Counted from the first letter of the stretch, positions 1 to 8,200 are shown. The stretch: 20,974 bases of DNA from Gammaproteobacteria bacterium (GCA_030066245.1 JASJBY010000031.1:1-20974); one strand, 5' to 3'. Translations and numbers: made by a program. The notes: generated by a model not told the origin, from the letters alone.

Positions 1-195
1 AGCGACGTGATCGAGCGGGATGGGTCCCACCCGAACAAGGCGGGGCCCTGCGTGCGCTTCGAGGGCATGGGGACCTTCAAACGTTTGCGCGGTCGCCTCG
101 ATGGCTGTTTGACGGGTGGGCGCCTGGCCAAGGACAGGGCGGCCCAGGCCCTCACCAATGTCATGATTCCAGAGGCACTGGACTACCCGGTGTAG
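1..195 (+). CDS. C-terminal end of an unidentified protein (5' end outside window)
   Basis: The reading frame is open from the first base of the window and ends at a TAG at 193-195, leaving 64 residues. The fragment is basic, with KRLRGR and GGRLAKDRA stretches, and ends ALDYPV. I do not recognise the family and see no cofactor motif or membrane segment in what remains. Only 21 bases separate its stop from the start of the ETF-quinone oxidoreductase-like gene, and both lie on the same strand. It is therefore probably the upstream member of the same electron-transfer operon, and could be part of the dehydrogenase or accessory protein that feeds the ETF, but that is inference from position only. 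Confidence 0.55.
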   Translation, partial: SDVIERDGSHPNKAGPCVRFEGMGTFKRLRGRLDGCLTGGRLAKDRAAQALTNVMIPEALDYPV

Positions 196-216
196 GGCGG
201 ACCTCGGGAGCAAGCG

Positions 217-2067
217 GTGGAAGTGACCCGGCAGAGCATGGACGTGGACATCGTCTGCGTCGGCTTCGGCCCGGCGACGGGCGGTTTTCTGACCACGCTG
301 GCGCGGGCGCTGGTGGACGAAGCAGGCCAACCTGTGGTGGAGAGCCGGGTGATGCCCGGAATGCCCCCGCAGGTGCTCTGCTATGAGCGCGCCGACGATC
401 TCGGCTTCGGTGTCTCGGGCGTGGTCACCCGGGCGCGGGGGATCCGGGCGAGCTTCCCGGAGCTCGACCCCGCCGAGATCCCCATGGCGCATCCCGTTGC
501 TCATGAGAAGGTGCTGTACCTGCAGGATCCCATCGGCGCCAGCCGGCGGTCGACGGGTGTCAACCTTCTCGACAAGCTCGTCAGCGGCGGCCGGTGGCTG
601 CTGCGCTACGAGGACCATGCCGCCGAGCTTCCGTACACGCCGGGGTTTCTCCGCAAGGACGGGGGTCTGCTGCTCTCCATAGGACAGTTCAACCAGTGGG
701 TAGCCGCCCAGCTGATGGGCTCGGGTCTGGTGCAGCTGTGGCCCGGCATGCCGGTGGCCGAGCCGCTTATCGAGAATAACGCGGTCATCGGGGTCCGGCT
801 TGTGGATCAGGGCACGGATCGTTTGGGCAATCCCGACGCCGGCTATCTGCCCGGCATGGACGTCCGGGCCGCCCTGACGGTCGTCGGCGATGGTCCCATC
901 GGACCGGTGGGGCGAAAGCTGGACGAGCACTTTGGACTGCCGCCGGGTCACCACCAGCGGGATTGGGCCGTGGGCATGAAGATGCTCGTCGAGCTTCCGC
1001 AAGGGTGTCCTCTCGAGCCGGGCACCGTGCTGCACACCATTGGCTACCCCGAGCCGGAGATCTTCGGCTACCTGTATGTATACCCTGGCGGCACGGCGTC
1101 CCTGGGCATCTTCGTCCCCTCCTGGCTGGACAGCCCGGTACGCAACAGCTACCGCTACCTGCAGCACTGGATGATGCACCCGGCCCTGTGGCGCTATCTG
1201 CGGGGCGGGCGGATGCGCTCATGGGGCGCAAAGAGCCTGCAGGAGTCCGGACTTCAGGGAGAGCCCTACCTGGCGGGCGACGGTTATGCGCGTATCGGCG
1301 AAGGCTCGGGCAGCACCAACGTGTTGACCGGCTCCGGTGTGGACGAGGCCTGGACCACCGGGACACAGCTTGCGGAAGGCGTGATTGAGCTGCTGCGTGC
1401 AGGCCAGCCGTTCACTCGGGAAAACCTGGAGAAGGCCTATGTGGCGCGCCGCCGGGGAAGCTGGGTGGAAAAGGAGGGGCGGGCAGCGGAGCATGCGCGT
1501 GACGGTTTTCAGCGGGGCATCCTGACCGGTTTCATGGGCATGGGCCTCACCGGGTTGAGCGGGGGGCGACTCAACCTCTCGGGGAGCTCCCGGCCGCCTC
1601 ATGAACGGGTGCCCTCGCTGGTCGATTACTACCGGGGTCAGCTCTCGCCGGAAACTATCGAAGAGGTCCGGCGCGAGTGCACGTCCGCAGGCACCGGACT
1701 GCACGAGCAGTTGATGGAACGCAGCGGGTGGCCGGAGATCCCGTACGATGGCCAGCTGCTGGTGTCGCACCAGGACGCCCTCCTGATGGGCGGCAAGGTG
1801 CAGGCGCCGCCGGGCTACGCGGACCATGTGGTGTTTCTCTCCTCCGACCTGTGTCAACGCTGCCAGGAGAAGCTCTGCATCGAGATCTGCTCGGGGCAGG
1901 CCATAACACCTGGCGGGGATGGTGGCGTGCCGCAGTTCGACCGGGAAAAGTGCATCCATTGCGGTGCCTGCGTATGGAATTGCACCCAGGCTCGACTGGA
2001 CGATCCGGAACATGCCAACATCGAGTTCCGCGCGGGGGCGGGGGGACTGCACTCCGCGGAGAACTGA
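217..2067 (+). CDS. ETF:quinone oxidoreductase-like flavoprotein with C-terminal two-cluster ferredoxin domain (FixC/FixX-like fusion)
   Basis: A protein of 616 residues of the electron transfer flavoprotein:quinone oxidoreductase family, which passes electrons from reduced ETF to membrane quinone. The FAD/dinucleotide-binding motif is at residues 11-23 (DIVCVGFGPATGG). The body keeps family landmarks: VVGDGPIGPVGRKL, then an AVGMK segment, GTVLHTIGYP, and MMHPALWRYLRGG. The C-terminus carries Cys546/549/554/558 and Cys579/582/585/589, spaced for two 4Fe-4S clusters, whereas classical ETF-QO has one. The usual GDAAG-type second FAD motif reads GEGSGSTNVLTGSG here. The GTG at 217 is chosen because GGGAG lies 6 bases upstream; an ATG at 238 is an alternative with a weaker site. 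etfB follows after 25 bases. The electron donor dehydrogenase is not identifiable. Confidence 0.87.
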   Translation: MEVTRQSMDVDIVCVGFGPATGGFLTTLARALVDEAGQPVVESRVMPGMPPQVLCYERADDLGFGVSGVVTRARGIRASFPELDPAEIPMAHPVAHEKVLYLQDPIGASRRSTGVNLLDKLVSGGRWLLRYEDHAAELPYTPGFLRKDGGLLLSIGQFNQWVAAQLMGSGLVQLWPGMPVAEPLIENNAVIGVRLVDQGTDRLGNPDAGYLPGMDVRAALTVVGDGPIGPVGRKLDEHFGLPPGHHQRDWAVGMKMLVELPQGCPLEPGTVLHTIGYPEPEIFGYLYVYPGGTASLGIFVPSWLDSPVRNSYRYLQHWMMHPALWRYLRGGRMRSWGAKSLQESGLQGEPYLAGDGYARIGEGSGSTNVLTGSGVDEAWTTGTQLAEGVIELLRAGQPFTRENLEKAYVARRRGSWVEKEGRAAEHARDGFQRGILTGFMGMGLTGLSGGRLNLSGSSRPPHERVPSLVDYYRGQLSPETIEEVRRECTSAGTGLHEQLMERSGWPEIPYDGQLLVSHQDALLMGGKVQAPPGYADHVVFLSSDLCQRCQEKLCIEICSGQAITPGGDGGVPQFDREKCIHCGACVWNCTQARLDDPEHANIEFRAGAGGLHSAEN

Positions 2068-2092
2068 GATTGTCAAGCTGACAGGAGTCGAT

Positions 2093-2902
2093 ATGAGTTC
2101 GGGATTTCACCTGGTGGTTTGCGGCAGTCTGGTGCCGGATCCCCTGCAGACGCTGGAGCCGGTTACCGGACCGGCGGGTCCGGCGCTGAAGAACGAGATG
2201 ATGCTGCCGTCGGTGCTCGATCCGTGGGCGGGCCATGCCCTGTACGAGGCAGCGCACCTGGCAGAATCCGCGCCGGACAGCAAGGTCTGGTTGGTCAGCC
2301 TGGGGCCCAAGGCGCGACTTCAGCAGCTGATGATGAGCATCGCCCAGAAGGTGCCCTTCGAGCTGGTGGCGCTGGATGGGTCCGCGGGCGGGTTTACCGA
2401 CCCGACCGAGGTTGCGGCGGTCCTCGCGAATGCCGTCCAGGGGATTGCCGGGCTGGAGCGCGACCGGCTGCTGCTGTTCGGCGGCTGTGCCTCGGCGTCC
2501 CGTGATGCGGGCGCGACCATGCAGATGGTCGGCGAACGCCTGGGGATCACGGAGCAGTTTCTTGCCGTGGACGAGCTGACTGTCGAATGCGACGGCTCCC
2601 TGAAGGTCCTGGAGAGGATCGAAGGGGCGCAATACCAGATATCGGTTTGCGCCGGCCCGCCTGCCGTGCTGGCCTGGGCCACGGGCAACCTGCCCGAGCC
2701 GCCCAACAATCCCCAGGTGGGCATGGTCAACATGCGCAGCGTCATGCCGGCGCTACAGCGCGCGCAGCCGGCGCCAGTCGCTGCCGAGGGCGTCAAGTTC
2801 CTGGACGTGACCGTGCCGAGACAGCAGCGTGACACCCGTATCGTACGGGACATGCCAGTGGACGAGATCGCACGCGAGCTGGTGGATTGGATTCGCGGCT
2901 GA
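2093..2902 (+). CDS. etfB: Electron transfer flavoprotein beta subunit
   Basis: A protein of 269 residues with the EtfB/FixA fold signature: an early LVVCGSLVPD strand, LDPWAGHALYEAAHLAE (the helix after the conserved N-D-P-x-A-x-x-A-A-L region in this family), KVWLVSLGP, and DRLLLFGG in place of the usual D-L-I-L-x-G. ETF is a soluble FAD heterodimer that accepts electrons from a dehydrogenase. The start at ATG 2093 is preceded by AGGAG with 5-base spacing; the frame is open further upstream, but that part overlaps the preceding gene and lacks a site. The C-terminal recognition-loop region (about 203-235, PEPPNNPQVGMVNMRS) does not resemble the loop of housekeeping fatty-acid ETFs, so the partner dehydrogenase is probably specialised. 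It lies between the quinone oxidoreductase and etfA in one operon. Confidence 0.9.
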   Translation: MSSGFHLVVCGSLVPDPLQTLEPVTGPAGPALKNEMMLPSVLDPWAGHALYEAAHLAESAPDSKVWLVSLGPKARLQQLMMSIAQKVPFELVALDGSAGGFTDPTEVAAVLANAVQGIAGLERDRLLLFGGCASASRDAGATMQMVGERLGITEQFLAVDELTVECDGSLKVLERIEGAQYQISVCAGPPAVLAWATGNLPEPPNNPQVGMVNMRSVMPALQRAQPAPVAAEGVKFLDVTVPRQQRDTRIVRDMPVDEIARELVDWIRG

Positions 2903-2942
2903 GCGCAGCGGGCTGGTGAGCCCGGTGTCGACAGGAGAATCA

Positions 2943-3974
2943 ATGGAAACAGTACTGTATCTGACGCATACGGAGAGCGACGGCAGCTTGGGAAAGCCGG
3001 CTCTGGAGGCCCTGAGTGCGGCCTTGCAGCTGGCGCAGGAACTGGACGGCGCGCCGCCTTTGACTATCGGGCTGATTGGCGGAGAGGTGCAGGCGGCGGC
3101 TGATGCCCTTGCGGGCTGCGGCGCCGGCCGATTCATGGGTGTCGCCGGTGCGGAGCTCGCCGTGTCCCGCTACAGCAGCGACGCGGCTGCCGCCGCGGCA
3201 CTCGTCGAAGCGGCGCAGCCCACACTGGTCGTGGCTGCCGCGACGTCGCGTTTCTCCCGTGCACTGCCCGGGGTGTGTCAACGCGTGGGAGGGCGCATCG
3301 ACACACAGGTCACCGAGCTGCAGGTGGTGGACACGGAGCCCCGAATCGAGCGTTGGTACTACCGGCAGCGCATGGCAGCGACGCTGACCCGCTCGCAGCG
3401 GCCCTGGTTCCTGCTTCTGGCTGGTGGTGCCTTCCCAGCCTGGGAAGGGGAGGCCGGTACCGCCGAGGTTGAGGCCGTGCCGGTGGATATGCCCGAGACC
3501 CGAACCCGGGTCGTGGGCACCCAGTCGGCGTCCGCCGACGCCCACACCATACGTCCGGAAGCGGATCTGCTGTTCGTCGCCGGTGCCGGATGGACCAAGA
3601 AGCAGGTTGACGGCCAACCCCATGTGACGGAGGCCGAGCAATGCATTCGCGAATTCGTCGATGCGGCACAGGCGTCTCTCGGCAGCAGCAAGTCGTTGGT
3701 GGATCAGGGCGGCGAGGGCCAGCAGGTGCTCTCTTTCATGAGCCACCTGCACCAGGTGGGCCAGACCGGCACCACGCCCAGGCATCGCAAAGGGCTGGCG
3801 ACCTGCTGCCATGGAGAAGAGCCTCATGTGGTTGGCTGGCGCTTCATCACTGAGCGCCGCGCCATTAACCTGGACGCCGGTTGTGGCTGGGGACAGGGCA
3901 AGGCGGATGTGCTCTATGTCGCCGACGCCTTCGACGTGATGACCAAGGTCAACGAGCTGCTGGGAGAAAGTTAA
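2943..3974 (+). CDS. etfA: Electron transfer flavoprotein alpha subunit, divergent FAD domain
   Basis: A protein of 343 residues, full length for EtfA. The N-terminal half has the VVAAATSRFSRALPGVCQRVGGRI segment typical of the subunit (residues about 96-119). The C-terminal FAD domain keeps HQVGQTG at 270-276, the family's flavin-binding loop. The normally conserved I-A-x-G-I-S-G-A-x-Q-H strand is replaced by LATCCHGEEPHVVGW, and the A-I-N-x-D-x-x-A-P-I-F segment by INLDAGCGWGQGKADV. The FAD or its redox potential may therefore differ from common ETFs. The ATG at 2943 has AGGAG 5 bases upstream. The gene is the last of the operon and is followed by a palindromic repeat and a convergent gene. 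The assignment to EtfA is firm; the physiological donor is unknown. Confidence 0.88.
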   Translation: METVLYLTHTESDGSLGKPALEALSAALQLAQELDGAPPLTIGLIGGEVQAAADALAGCGAGRFMGVAGAELAVSRYSSDAAAAAALVEAAQPTLVVAAATSRFSRALPGVCQRVGGRIDTQVTELQVVDTEPRIERWYYRQRMAATLTRSQRPWFLLLAGGAFPAWEGEAGTAEVEAVPVDMPETRTRVVGTQSASADAHTIRPEADLLFVAGAGWTKKQVDGQPHVTEAEQCIREFVDAAQASLGSSKSLVDQGGEGQQVLSFMSHLHQVGQTGTTPRHRKGLATCCHGEEPHVVGWRFITERRAINLDAGCGWGQGKADVLYVADAFDVMTKVNELLGES

Positions 3975-4037
3975 GCGCCCGGTGCCCAGCACAAATTCCC
4001 ACCACCGCTATCCTCTAGAAAACCGGGTAGCCAGTAG

Positions 4038-4065
4038 GGCGGAAGCCCCGCAGGGGCGTTCCGCC
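4038..4065. repeat. Palindromic interspersed repeat / bidirectional terminator candidate
   Basis: The sequence GGCGGAAGCCCC, loop GCA, then GGGGC-g-TTCCGCC forms a 12-bp stem with one bulged base. It sits exactly between the convergent ends of etfA and the M48 protease gene, preceded by GTAG. Its form (GGCGGAA...TTCCGCC) matches a dispersed palindrome I remember from several GC-rich proteobacterial genomes. It has no T tract on either strand, so intrinsic termination is possible but not proven. No second copy was noticed in this window. Confidence 0.5.
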
Positions 4066-4071
4066 GCTCAA

Positions 4072-4824
4072 TTATCGGGACAACCGTTCTGACATGGATT
4101 TGAGCGTCTTTATGCGCTCGGGTCCGGATGGATGGGTGGAGAGAAAAGGCACGGGAGCGGATTGGCTGCGTTGAAGAATCGCTCGGTGCAATCGCACGGC
4201 ACCGAAGGGCTCGTAACCGGCCTCGACGGCCCACACGGTGCCCAGGTAATCCGCCTGCCGCTCCTGGTCGCGACTGTACTTGGTCTCGATGGAGGTGAAG
4301 GTCAGGTTGGAGATGGCCTGCCCACCGGGCACCCCCAGACCTTCCAGCGTGGCGCCGCCCAGCGCTCTCAGGACACCGAGGGTCGTTGAGCGGGACTGGG
4401 CCTTGTCTCCGTGTTCCAGGCGCAAGTGTGCAAGCTCGTGGCCGATGAGCGCCGCCGCTGCATGCATGTCCATGCCCAGTATGTCGAGCATGGCGAAATT
4501 TATGCCGACAATGTTCTGGTCGCCTTCCATCTGTCCCGCGAAGGCGTTGGGTTGGGTGCCGTCGACGATGAGAAGCTGGGCCTCGACCTCCGCCACTTTC
4601 TCCAGGCTGATCTTAACAGTGTACAGATAGCGGATCTGGCTGGTATCCACCGTCTTCAGCGTCCTGCGGCGCTTGCCACGCAACTGCACTCGGTCGCTGT
4701 CCATGGCGGCGATCTCCTTGGCGTCCCAGGCATAGGAGAAGGGCGCTGCGGACACGAAATCCGGCGCCGCCAAGGCGCTCAGCAGGGCGAAAGCGAACAG
4801 GTAAGCGTAACGGGCAGAGCGCAT
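4072..4824 (-). CDS. Secreted M48-family zinc metalloprotease
   Basis: A protein of 250 residues. The zinc-binding HELAH is at residues 129-133, and the third ligand is probably Glu188 in RDQERQADYLG, the order expected of M48 (HtpX/BepA/LoiP-like) peptidases. The family's C-terminal STHPSGPERI segment is present near residue 230. The N-terminus is a classical signal peptide (MRSARYAYLFAF... ending near VSAAP), so the enzyme should be periplasmic or outer-membrane associated; no lipobox Cys is seen. Such enzymes take part in outer-membrane protein quality control. ATG 4824 is preferred: GGAAG lies 5 bases upstream and the signal peptide starts there. The ATGs at 4851 and 4842 would add nine and six residues with no good site. 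The gene is convergent with etfA and appears monocistronic. Confidence 0.88.
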   Translation of the reverse strand: MRSARYAYLFAFALLSALAAPDFVSAAPFSYAWDAKEIAAMDSDRVQLRGKRRRTLKTVDTSQIRYLYTVKISLEKVAEVEAQLLIVDGTQPNAFAGQMEGDQNIVGINFAMLDILGMDMHAAAALIGHELAHLRLEHGDKAQSRSTTLGVLRALGGATLEGLGVPGGQAISNLTFTSIETKYSRDQERQADYLGTVWAVEAGYEPFGAVRLHRAILQRSQSAPVPFLSTHPSGPERIKTLKSMSERLSR

Positions 4825-5441
4825 GCAAACTTCCGGACTCATAAACAGCAAACCCGAAGCGGCGAAGGGTGAGCCATATGAGCCCGGATAGCAAGCCCGC
4901 AGACGCTGGGGTCTAGCGCGCTCTCCGGGAATAACAGTCCGAGGCCAACCGTAGACTCGGATAATTGCGAATTCGCAGCTACCATGGATTGCCTTGGACT
5001 AGCGGTCCGTTACAGAAACACGCCACGTTGGCGCGGGCTACGGGGTTCTGGCGGGATTCGCGGAAGGCGACTGGTGGAGGCCCTTTGCACACACCGGAAC
5101 GGGCGCGCAGGGTCGTCAGACCCAGCGGCGGTCGAGGGACGACCGCCCCGAGCGCCAGCACAGGGGCGAGCAGGATAAAGACCGATGTCCTGTGAACATC
5201 GGTCCCTGTGAGCGGGCATGCCAGGGAAGGCATGCCCAGGCCCTTCAAGCGGAGCAGGAAGGCGCAGCGACGAAGGTGCTGTCGCGAGGCCCCGGGGTGT
5301 GCAACGAAACAGGCCGCAACTCGGAGCCTGGAGCGAATCCCGCCGGAACCCCCACCAGACATAGTTCGACGTCATTGCGTACCACTACACTAGCCCCTCT
5401 GCAACGGGTGGGACGGCAAAGGGGGAGGTTTATCGGTTCCT
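4825..5441. other. 617-base gene-free region
   Basis: Every open frame here is short, composition-driven and without a recognisable family. The notable content is a run of four stable hairpins at 5110-5237 (separate entry), a further hairpin GCGAC...GTCGC near 5267-5285 and a CCCCGGGG palindrome near 5290. The right end (5360-5441) should hold the promoter of the rhodanese gene, but no convincing -35/-10 pair is visible. No tRNA or known riboswitch is seen. Confidence 0.5.
5110..5237. repeat. Tandem array of four perfect hairpins, possible structured RNA
   Basis: Four consecutive perfect inverted repeats occur within 128 bases: GGGTC/GACCC (5110-5123), GGCGGTCG/CGACCGCC with loop AGGGA (5127-5147), GACCGATGT/ACATCGGTC with loop CCTGTGA (5180-5204), and GGGCATGCC/GGCATGCCC with loop AGGGAA (5214-5237). 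CCTGTGA is repeated directly after the third stem (5205-5211). Two loops on the + strand display GGA, the CsrA/RsmA recognition core. No promoter or T-rich terminator was identified, so transcription and strand are unknown. Confidence 0.4.
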
Positions 5442-5897
5442 ATGGAAAACGAAGATCAGATCCACATCACCGATCCGGAAGGGATTCTCATTCTGCTGGC
5501 TGTCGTCCTGATTTACCTGGGGATACGATTGCTGCCGCGCTTCCTGGTAGGTTTCCGCAACTTCATTCCGGCCGCAGAGGTGAAGAGGCGCCTGGATGCA
5601 GGAGACAACCTGCTGCTCGTGGATGTGCGCAGCCGGAGCGAGTTCGCGGGTGAGCTCGGGCACGTGCGCGGATCGCTCAATGTCCCCCTCCCAGAGCTGG
5701 CGACTCGTCTGAAAGAGGACGCCGCGCTGATGGATGACGGCAGGCGGACGGTGGTGGCTGTTTGTCGGAGCGATGCGCGGGCGGCCTTTGCCGTGCGTGC
5801 GCTGCGGCGTGCGGGTTACAGGGATGTCCTGGTGATGAGCGGTGGCATGCTCGGCTGGCTGGCGGATGACCTGCCGGTGGAGCGCGGCGACGGGTAA
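5442..5897 (+). CDS. Membrane-anchored single-domain rhodanese-like sulfurtransferase
   Basis: A protein of 151 residues. One transmembrane helix spans residues about 14-34 (ILILLAVVLIYLGIRLL), followed by a rhodanese domain at about 42-147. The catalytic Cys108 lies in VCRSDARA, where the active-site loop C-R-S-D-A-R fits a single-domain sulfurtransferase, and LLVDVRSRSEF and GHVRGSLNVPL are the usual rhodanese landmarks. It probably moves sulfane sulfur at the membrane face. The ATG at 5442 follows GGGGGAGG at a rather long 13-base distance. It is convergent with the cysteine-rich gene at 5926-6342, with only 28 bases between them. The product is clear; the physiological substrate is not. 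Confidence 0.88.
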   Translation: MENEDQIHITDPEGILILLAVVLIYLGIRLLPRFLVGFRNFIPAAEVKRRLDAGDNLLLVDVRSRSEFAGELGHVRGSLNVPLPELATRLKEDAALMDDGRRTVVAVCRSDARAAFAVRALRRAGYRDVLVMSGGMLGWLADDLPVERGDG

Positions 5898-5925
5898 TGG
5901 CTGGTGACCGGACGCGGGAGTCGTG

Positions 5926-6342
5926 TCAGCGGTCGCGGCGTCGCTTGGCTTTGTAAGCGGTGATATGGGCAGCCAGATCTGAGCAGGGAACGTCGTCGAC
6001 GCTGCCGAAGGCGTTGACGGCCTGCTCCACCAGCGTGTGGATGTCTGCGACCCGGTCCGGGGCCGACGAGGCCACTCCTAGCCTGTGCTGCAGACCCAGC
6101 AGGCCGCCGAACTGAACCTTGACGATGATGCTGTGGGGGACCTGCAGGGGATCATCGGCCATCCCCAGAGCGGTCAATGCAGCTTGCTTCAGTCCGTCGA
6201 AGAGGGTCGTGCACCGGGCCTGGGCTGTCGCCGAGGTGCAGCATACGTCGGGGCCGTCTCTCCTCGTCACGGCCAGGCCTTGGACGCAGCCGAAGGCTGC
6301 GCTGCGCAACGGCTGGTTGAACGGGCACTTGTATTCCTCCAC
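5926..6342 (-). CDS. Conserved-looking cysteine-rich protein of unknown function
   Basis: A protein of 138 residues with cysteines at 6, 19, 34, 35, 44 and 120. The first five sit in the N-terminal third and could bind a metal or Fe-S cluster. The middle (HSIIVKVQFGGLLGLQHRL, about 70-88) looks structured, and the C-terminus is strongly basic (KAKRRRDR). There is no signal peptide or membrane helix, so it is probably cytoplasmic. The start is a GTG at 6342 with GGGAG 9 bases upstream. It lies 28 bases downstream of the RNase II gene on the same strand and is probably co-transcribed with it. I do not recognise a named family; calling it a coding gene rests on the intact frame, the ribosome site, its codon pattern and its position. 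Confidence 0.7.
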   Translation of the reverse strand: MEEYKCPFNQPLRSAAFGCVQGLAVTRRDGPDVCCTSATAQARCTTLFDGLKQAALTALGMADDPLQVPHSIIVKVQFGGLLGLQHRLGVASSAPDRVADIHTLVEQAVNAFGSVDDVPCSDLAAHITAYKAKRRRDR

Positions 6343-6370
6343 CGGCGGCTTCTCCCGACCCTGTGGGTAC

Positions 6371-8200
6371 TTATGGGGTCTCCGTGATCTGAAAATTCGC
6401 GATCTGCTCAGGCAGGCTTACCCTTGTGCAGCGAACTCGCACCACGGTGTCCAGAGGCAGGTCTTCCCTGGCCGGCACGGTGCCGTCCAGGCCCAGTTCC
6501 GGGATAAGCACGCGCGCCCGCCGATCCCGTTTGTCCACAATGACCGCCTCGCCCTGCCAATCGGGGTGGCGCTGCAGGTGGACCAGCGTCCAGTGACGGT
6601 TGGAAAGCCGTTCGCCTTGTCGCACGCTACCGATCAGCATATCCGTGCTGGCGATTCTCTCCAGCATGGTCTCCCGGTCCAGGAGCTTGTCGCCGCGCAG
6701 GAAGGCCCGCAGCTGCTGGTGCGCCAGCAGATCCTGGTAGCGTCTCAGGGGGCTTGTCGCCTGGGCGTACAATGCCAGGCCGAGGCCGGCATGGGGTTCG
6801 GGGCGGCCCTTCACCTGACTGCGCTTGAACTGCTTTCGATAGGCGAACATTTCCGCCATGCTGCGCGGCTCCGCCGAAGTCTCCGGGGGTGCCTGGGTCG
6901 TGAATGGAAATGGAATGGCGTGCTCTTCCGCGAAACGGGCCGCCGCCTCTCCGGCCATGAGCATGGCATCGGTGATCATGTCGCGGCTGGTGAAGCGGGG
7001 TAGCGGCTGAATGGTCACATCCCCCTGGACGAGGCGGATTCTCACTTCCGGCAAATCGATGAAGGCGGCGCCGTTGGCCTTGCGGCGGGCGCGGTATCGC
7101 CGGGTCAGATCGAGCATGCCGCGAAAGGGGTCCTCGGCCAGGTGCCGCTCGGCCTCGGCATAGCTCAGGCGCCTGACTTTGACACGGCTGGTGGTCAGCT
7201 CCATCTCCCGGATTTCGCCATTCTCGTGGAGTCGGATCCCAAAGGAGAGCGCGGGGGATTCCACCAGCAGGCCGAGACCGAGCTGTTCGGTGACCTGAGC
7301 GGGCAGCATGGGAAGAATGCCTTCAGGCAGATACTGAGTGGCACCGCGGCCGCGGGCTTCCCGGTCCAGTGGGCCGTCCGGCGCGGCCAGAGCGGCCACA
7401 TCGGCCACGTGTACCCAGAGGCGGTCTCCCTCCAGGCTGATGGCATCGTCGGGATCCTGATTGCCTTCGTCGTCGATGGCGAAGGTGGGCAGGTGAGTCA
7501 GGTCGCGACGCTGCTCGTCGCCCAGTGCGGGGATGTCCGCCTCGGGTGCCATGGCGGGAAGCTTCAGTCGGCGAGGGTAGGGGTTGACCGCAGGGTCCCA
7601 CACCCCCAGCCTGAGCAGCAACGCGTGGGCGCTTTCCGGCGTTTCCTGCAGACCCAGCTCCCGCAGGATACGGCTACGCTGCATGCTGCCCAGCGCGACG
7701 GCCTCCACCTCCTTGAGGCGGTCGCCGTCGCCGGGTTCGACCTGCTTTCTCTTTAGCCGCGCCAGCAGGTCTGCCCAGGCCTGAGCCTCCGCGGCCTTCT
7801 CTTCCCTTTCCCGGCGCTCCTGCGCCAGCTCCTCCTCCGAACGGACCCGTACCTCCTCCGGCGTGGTGCCTTGAAAATAAAAGCCCTCGTTCACAAGCTG
7901 CCACGCGGCCCAGCTGGTGGCGGGGGTGTGCTCACCGAATACAAGCTCGGCAAGCTCCGCGACCCGGGTGGTGCTGCCTGCAAGCAGCTCCCAGGCATCC
8001 TCCACTTCCCCCGCGGGCGAGTCGAGCTCGCCGAGACTGCGTAGCGGTCCCGGGTGCAGGAGGAAAACGTCCTTGGGACGCACCCGCTGGGTCCTGCCGT
8101 CCTCGAGCTCGATCTCGAGCTTGTCCGCCACGCTCATGACCCGGGCCGGCCGCCGCTTGTAGAGCACGAGACTGTTGACACCGGGGCTGGCGGCTGACAT
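6371..8200 (-). CDS. RNB-domain exoribonuclease, RNase II family (Deinococcus-like domain layout)
   Basis: A protein of 609 residues. The RNB catalytic domain holds Asp243/Asp249/Asp251/Asp252 in DDEGNQDPDDAIS, the magnesium site of RNase II/R enzymes. The ATSPLRRYQDLLAHQQ segment supplies the catalytic arginine region. A C-terminal S1-like domain covers about 545-605. The N-terminus (residues 8-50, LVLYKRRPARV...FLLHPG) looks like a small SH3-type barrel, followed by a winged-helix-like region and a charged coiled segment at about 120-150. Two cold-shock domains are not evident. This arrangement resembles Deinococcus/cyanobacterial RNase II rather than E. coli Rnb. It would degrade single-stranded RNA 3' to 5'. 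The ATG at 8200 has only a weak ribosome site, but the protein start matches the family. Confidence 0.9.
   Translation of the reverse strand: MSAASPGVNSLVLYKRRPARVMSVADKLEIELEDGRTQRVRPKDVFLLHPGPLRSLGELDSPAGEVEDAWELLAGSTTRVAELAELVFGEHTPATSWAAWQLVNEGFYFQGTTPEEVRVRSEEELAQERREREEKAAEAQAWADLLARLKRKQVEPGDGDRLKEVEAVALGSMQRSRILRELGLQETPESAHALLLRLGVWDPAVNPYPRRLKLPAMAPEADIPALGDEQRRDLTHLPTFAIDDEGNQDPDDAISLEGDRLWVHVADVAALAAPDGPLDREARGRGATQYLPEGILPMLPAQVTEQLGLGLLVESPALSFGIRLHENGEIREMELTTSRVKVRRLSYAEAERHLAEDPFRGMLDLTRRYRARRKANGAAFIDLPEVRIRLVQGDVTIQPLPRFTSRDMITDAMLMAGEAAARFAEEHAIPFPFTTQAPPETSAEPRSMAEMFAYRKQFKRSQVKGRPEPHAGLGLALYAQATSPLRRYQDLLAHQQLRAFLRGDKLLDRETMLERIASTDMLIGSVRQGERLSNRHWTLVHLQRHPDWQGEAVIVDKRDRRARVLIPELGLDGTVPAREDLPLDTVVRVRCTRVSLPEQIANFQITETP

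Noticed and set aside
1219..2076. Minus-strand frame of 285 codons opposite the ETF-quinone oxidoreductase
   Set aside because: It lies wholly opposite a recognised gene, is Arg/Pro/His-rich and has no motif.
4979..5362. Minus-strand frame of 127 codons in the gene-free region
   Set aside because: It runs straight through the hairpin array, has no ribosome site and its composition is that of GC-rich shadow frames.
6119..7003. Plus-strand frame of 294 codons opposite the RNase II and cysteine-rich genes
   Set aside because: It spans two real minus-strand genes and the gap between them; no independent support.
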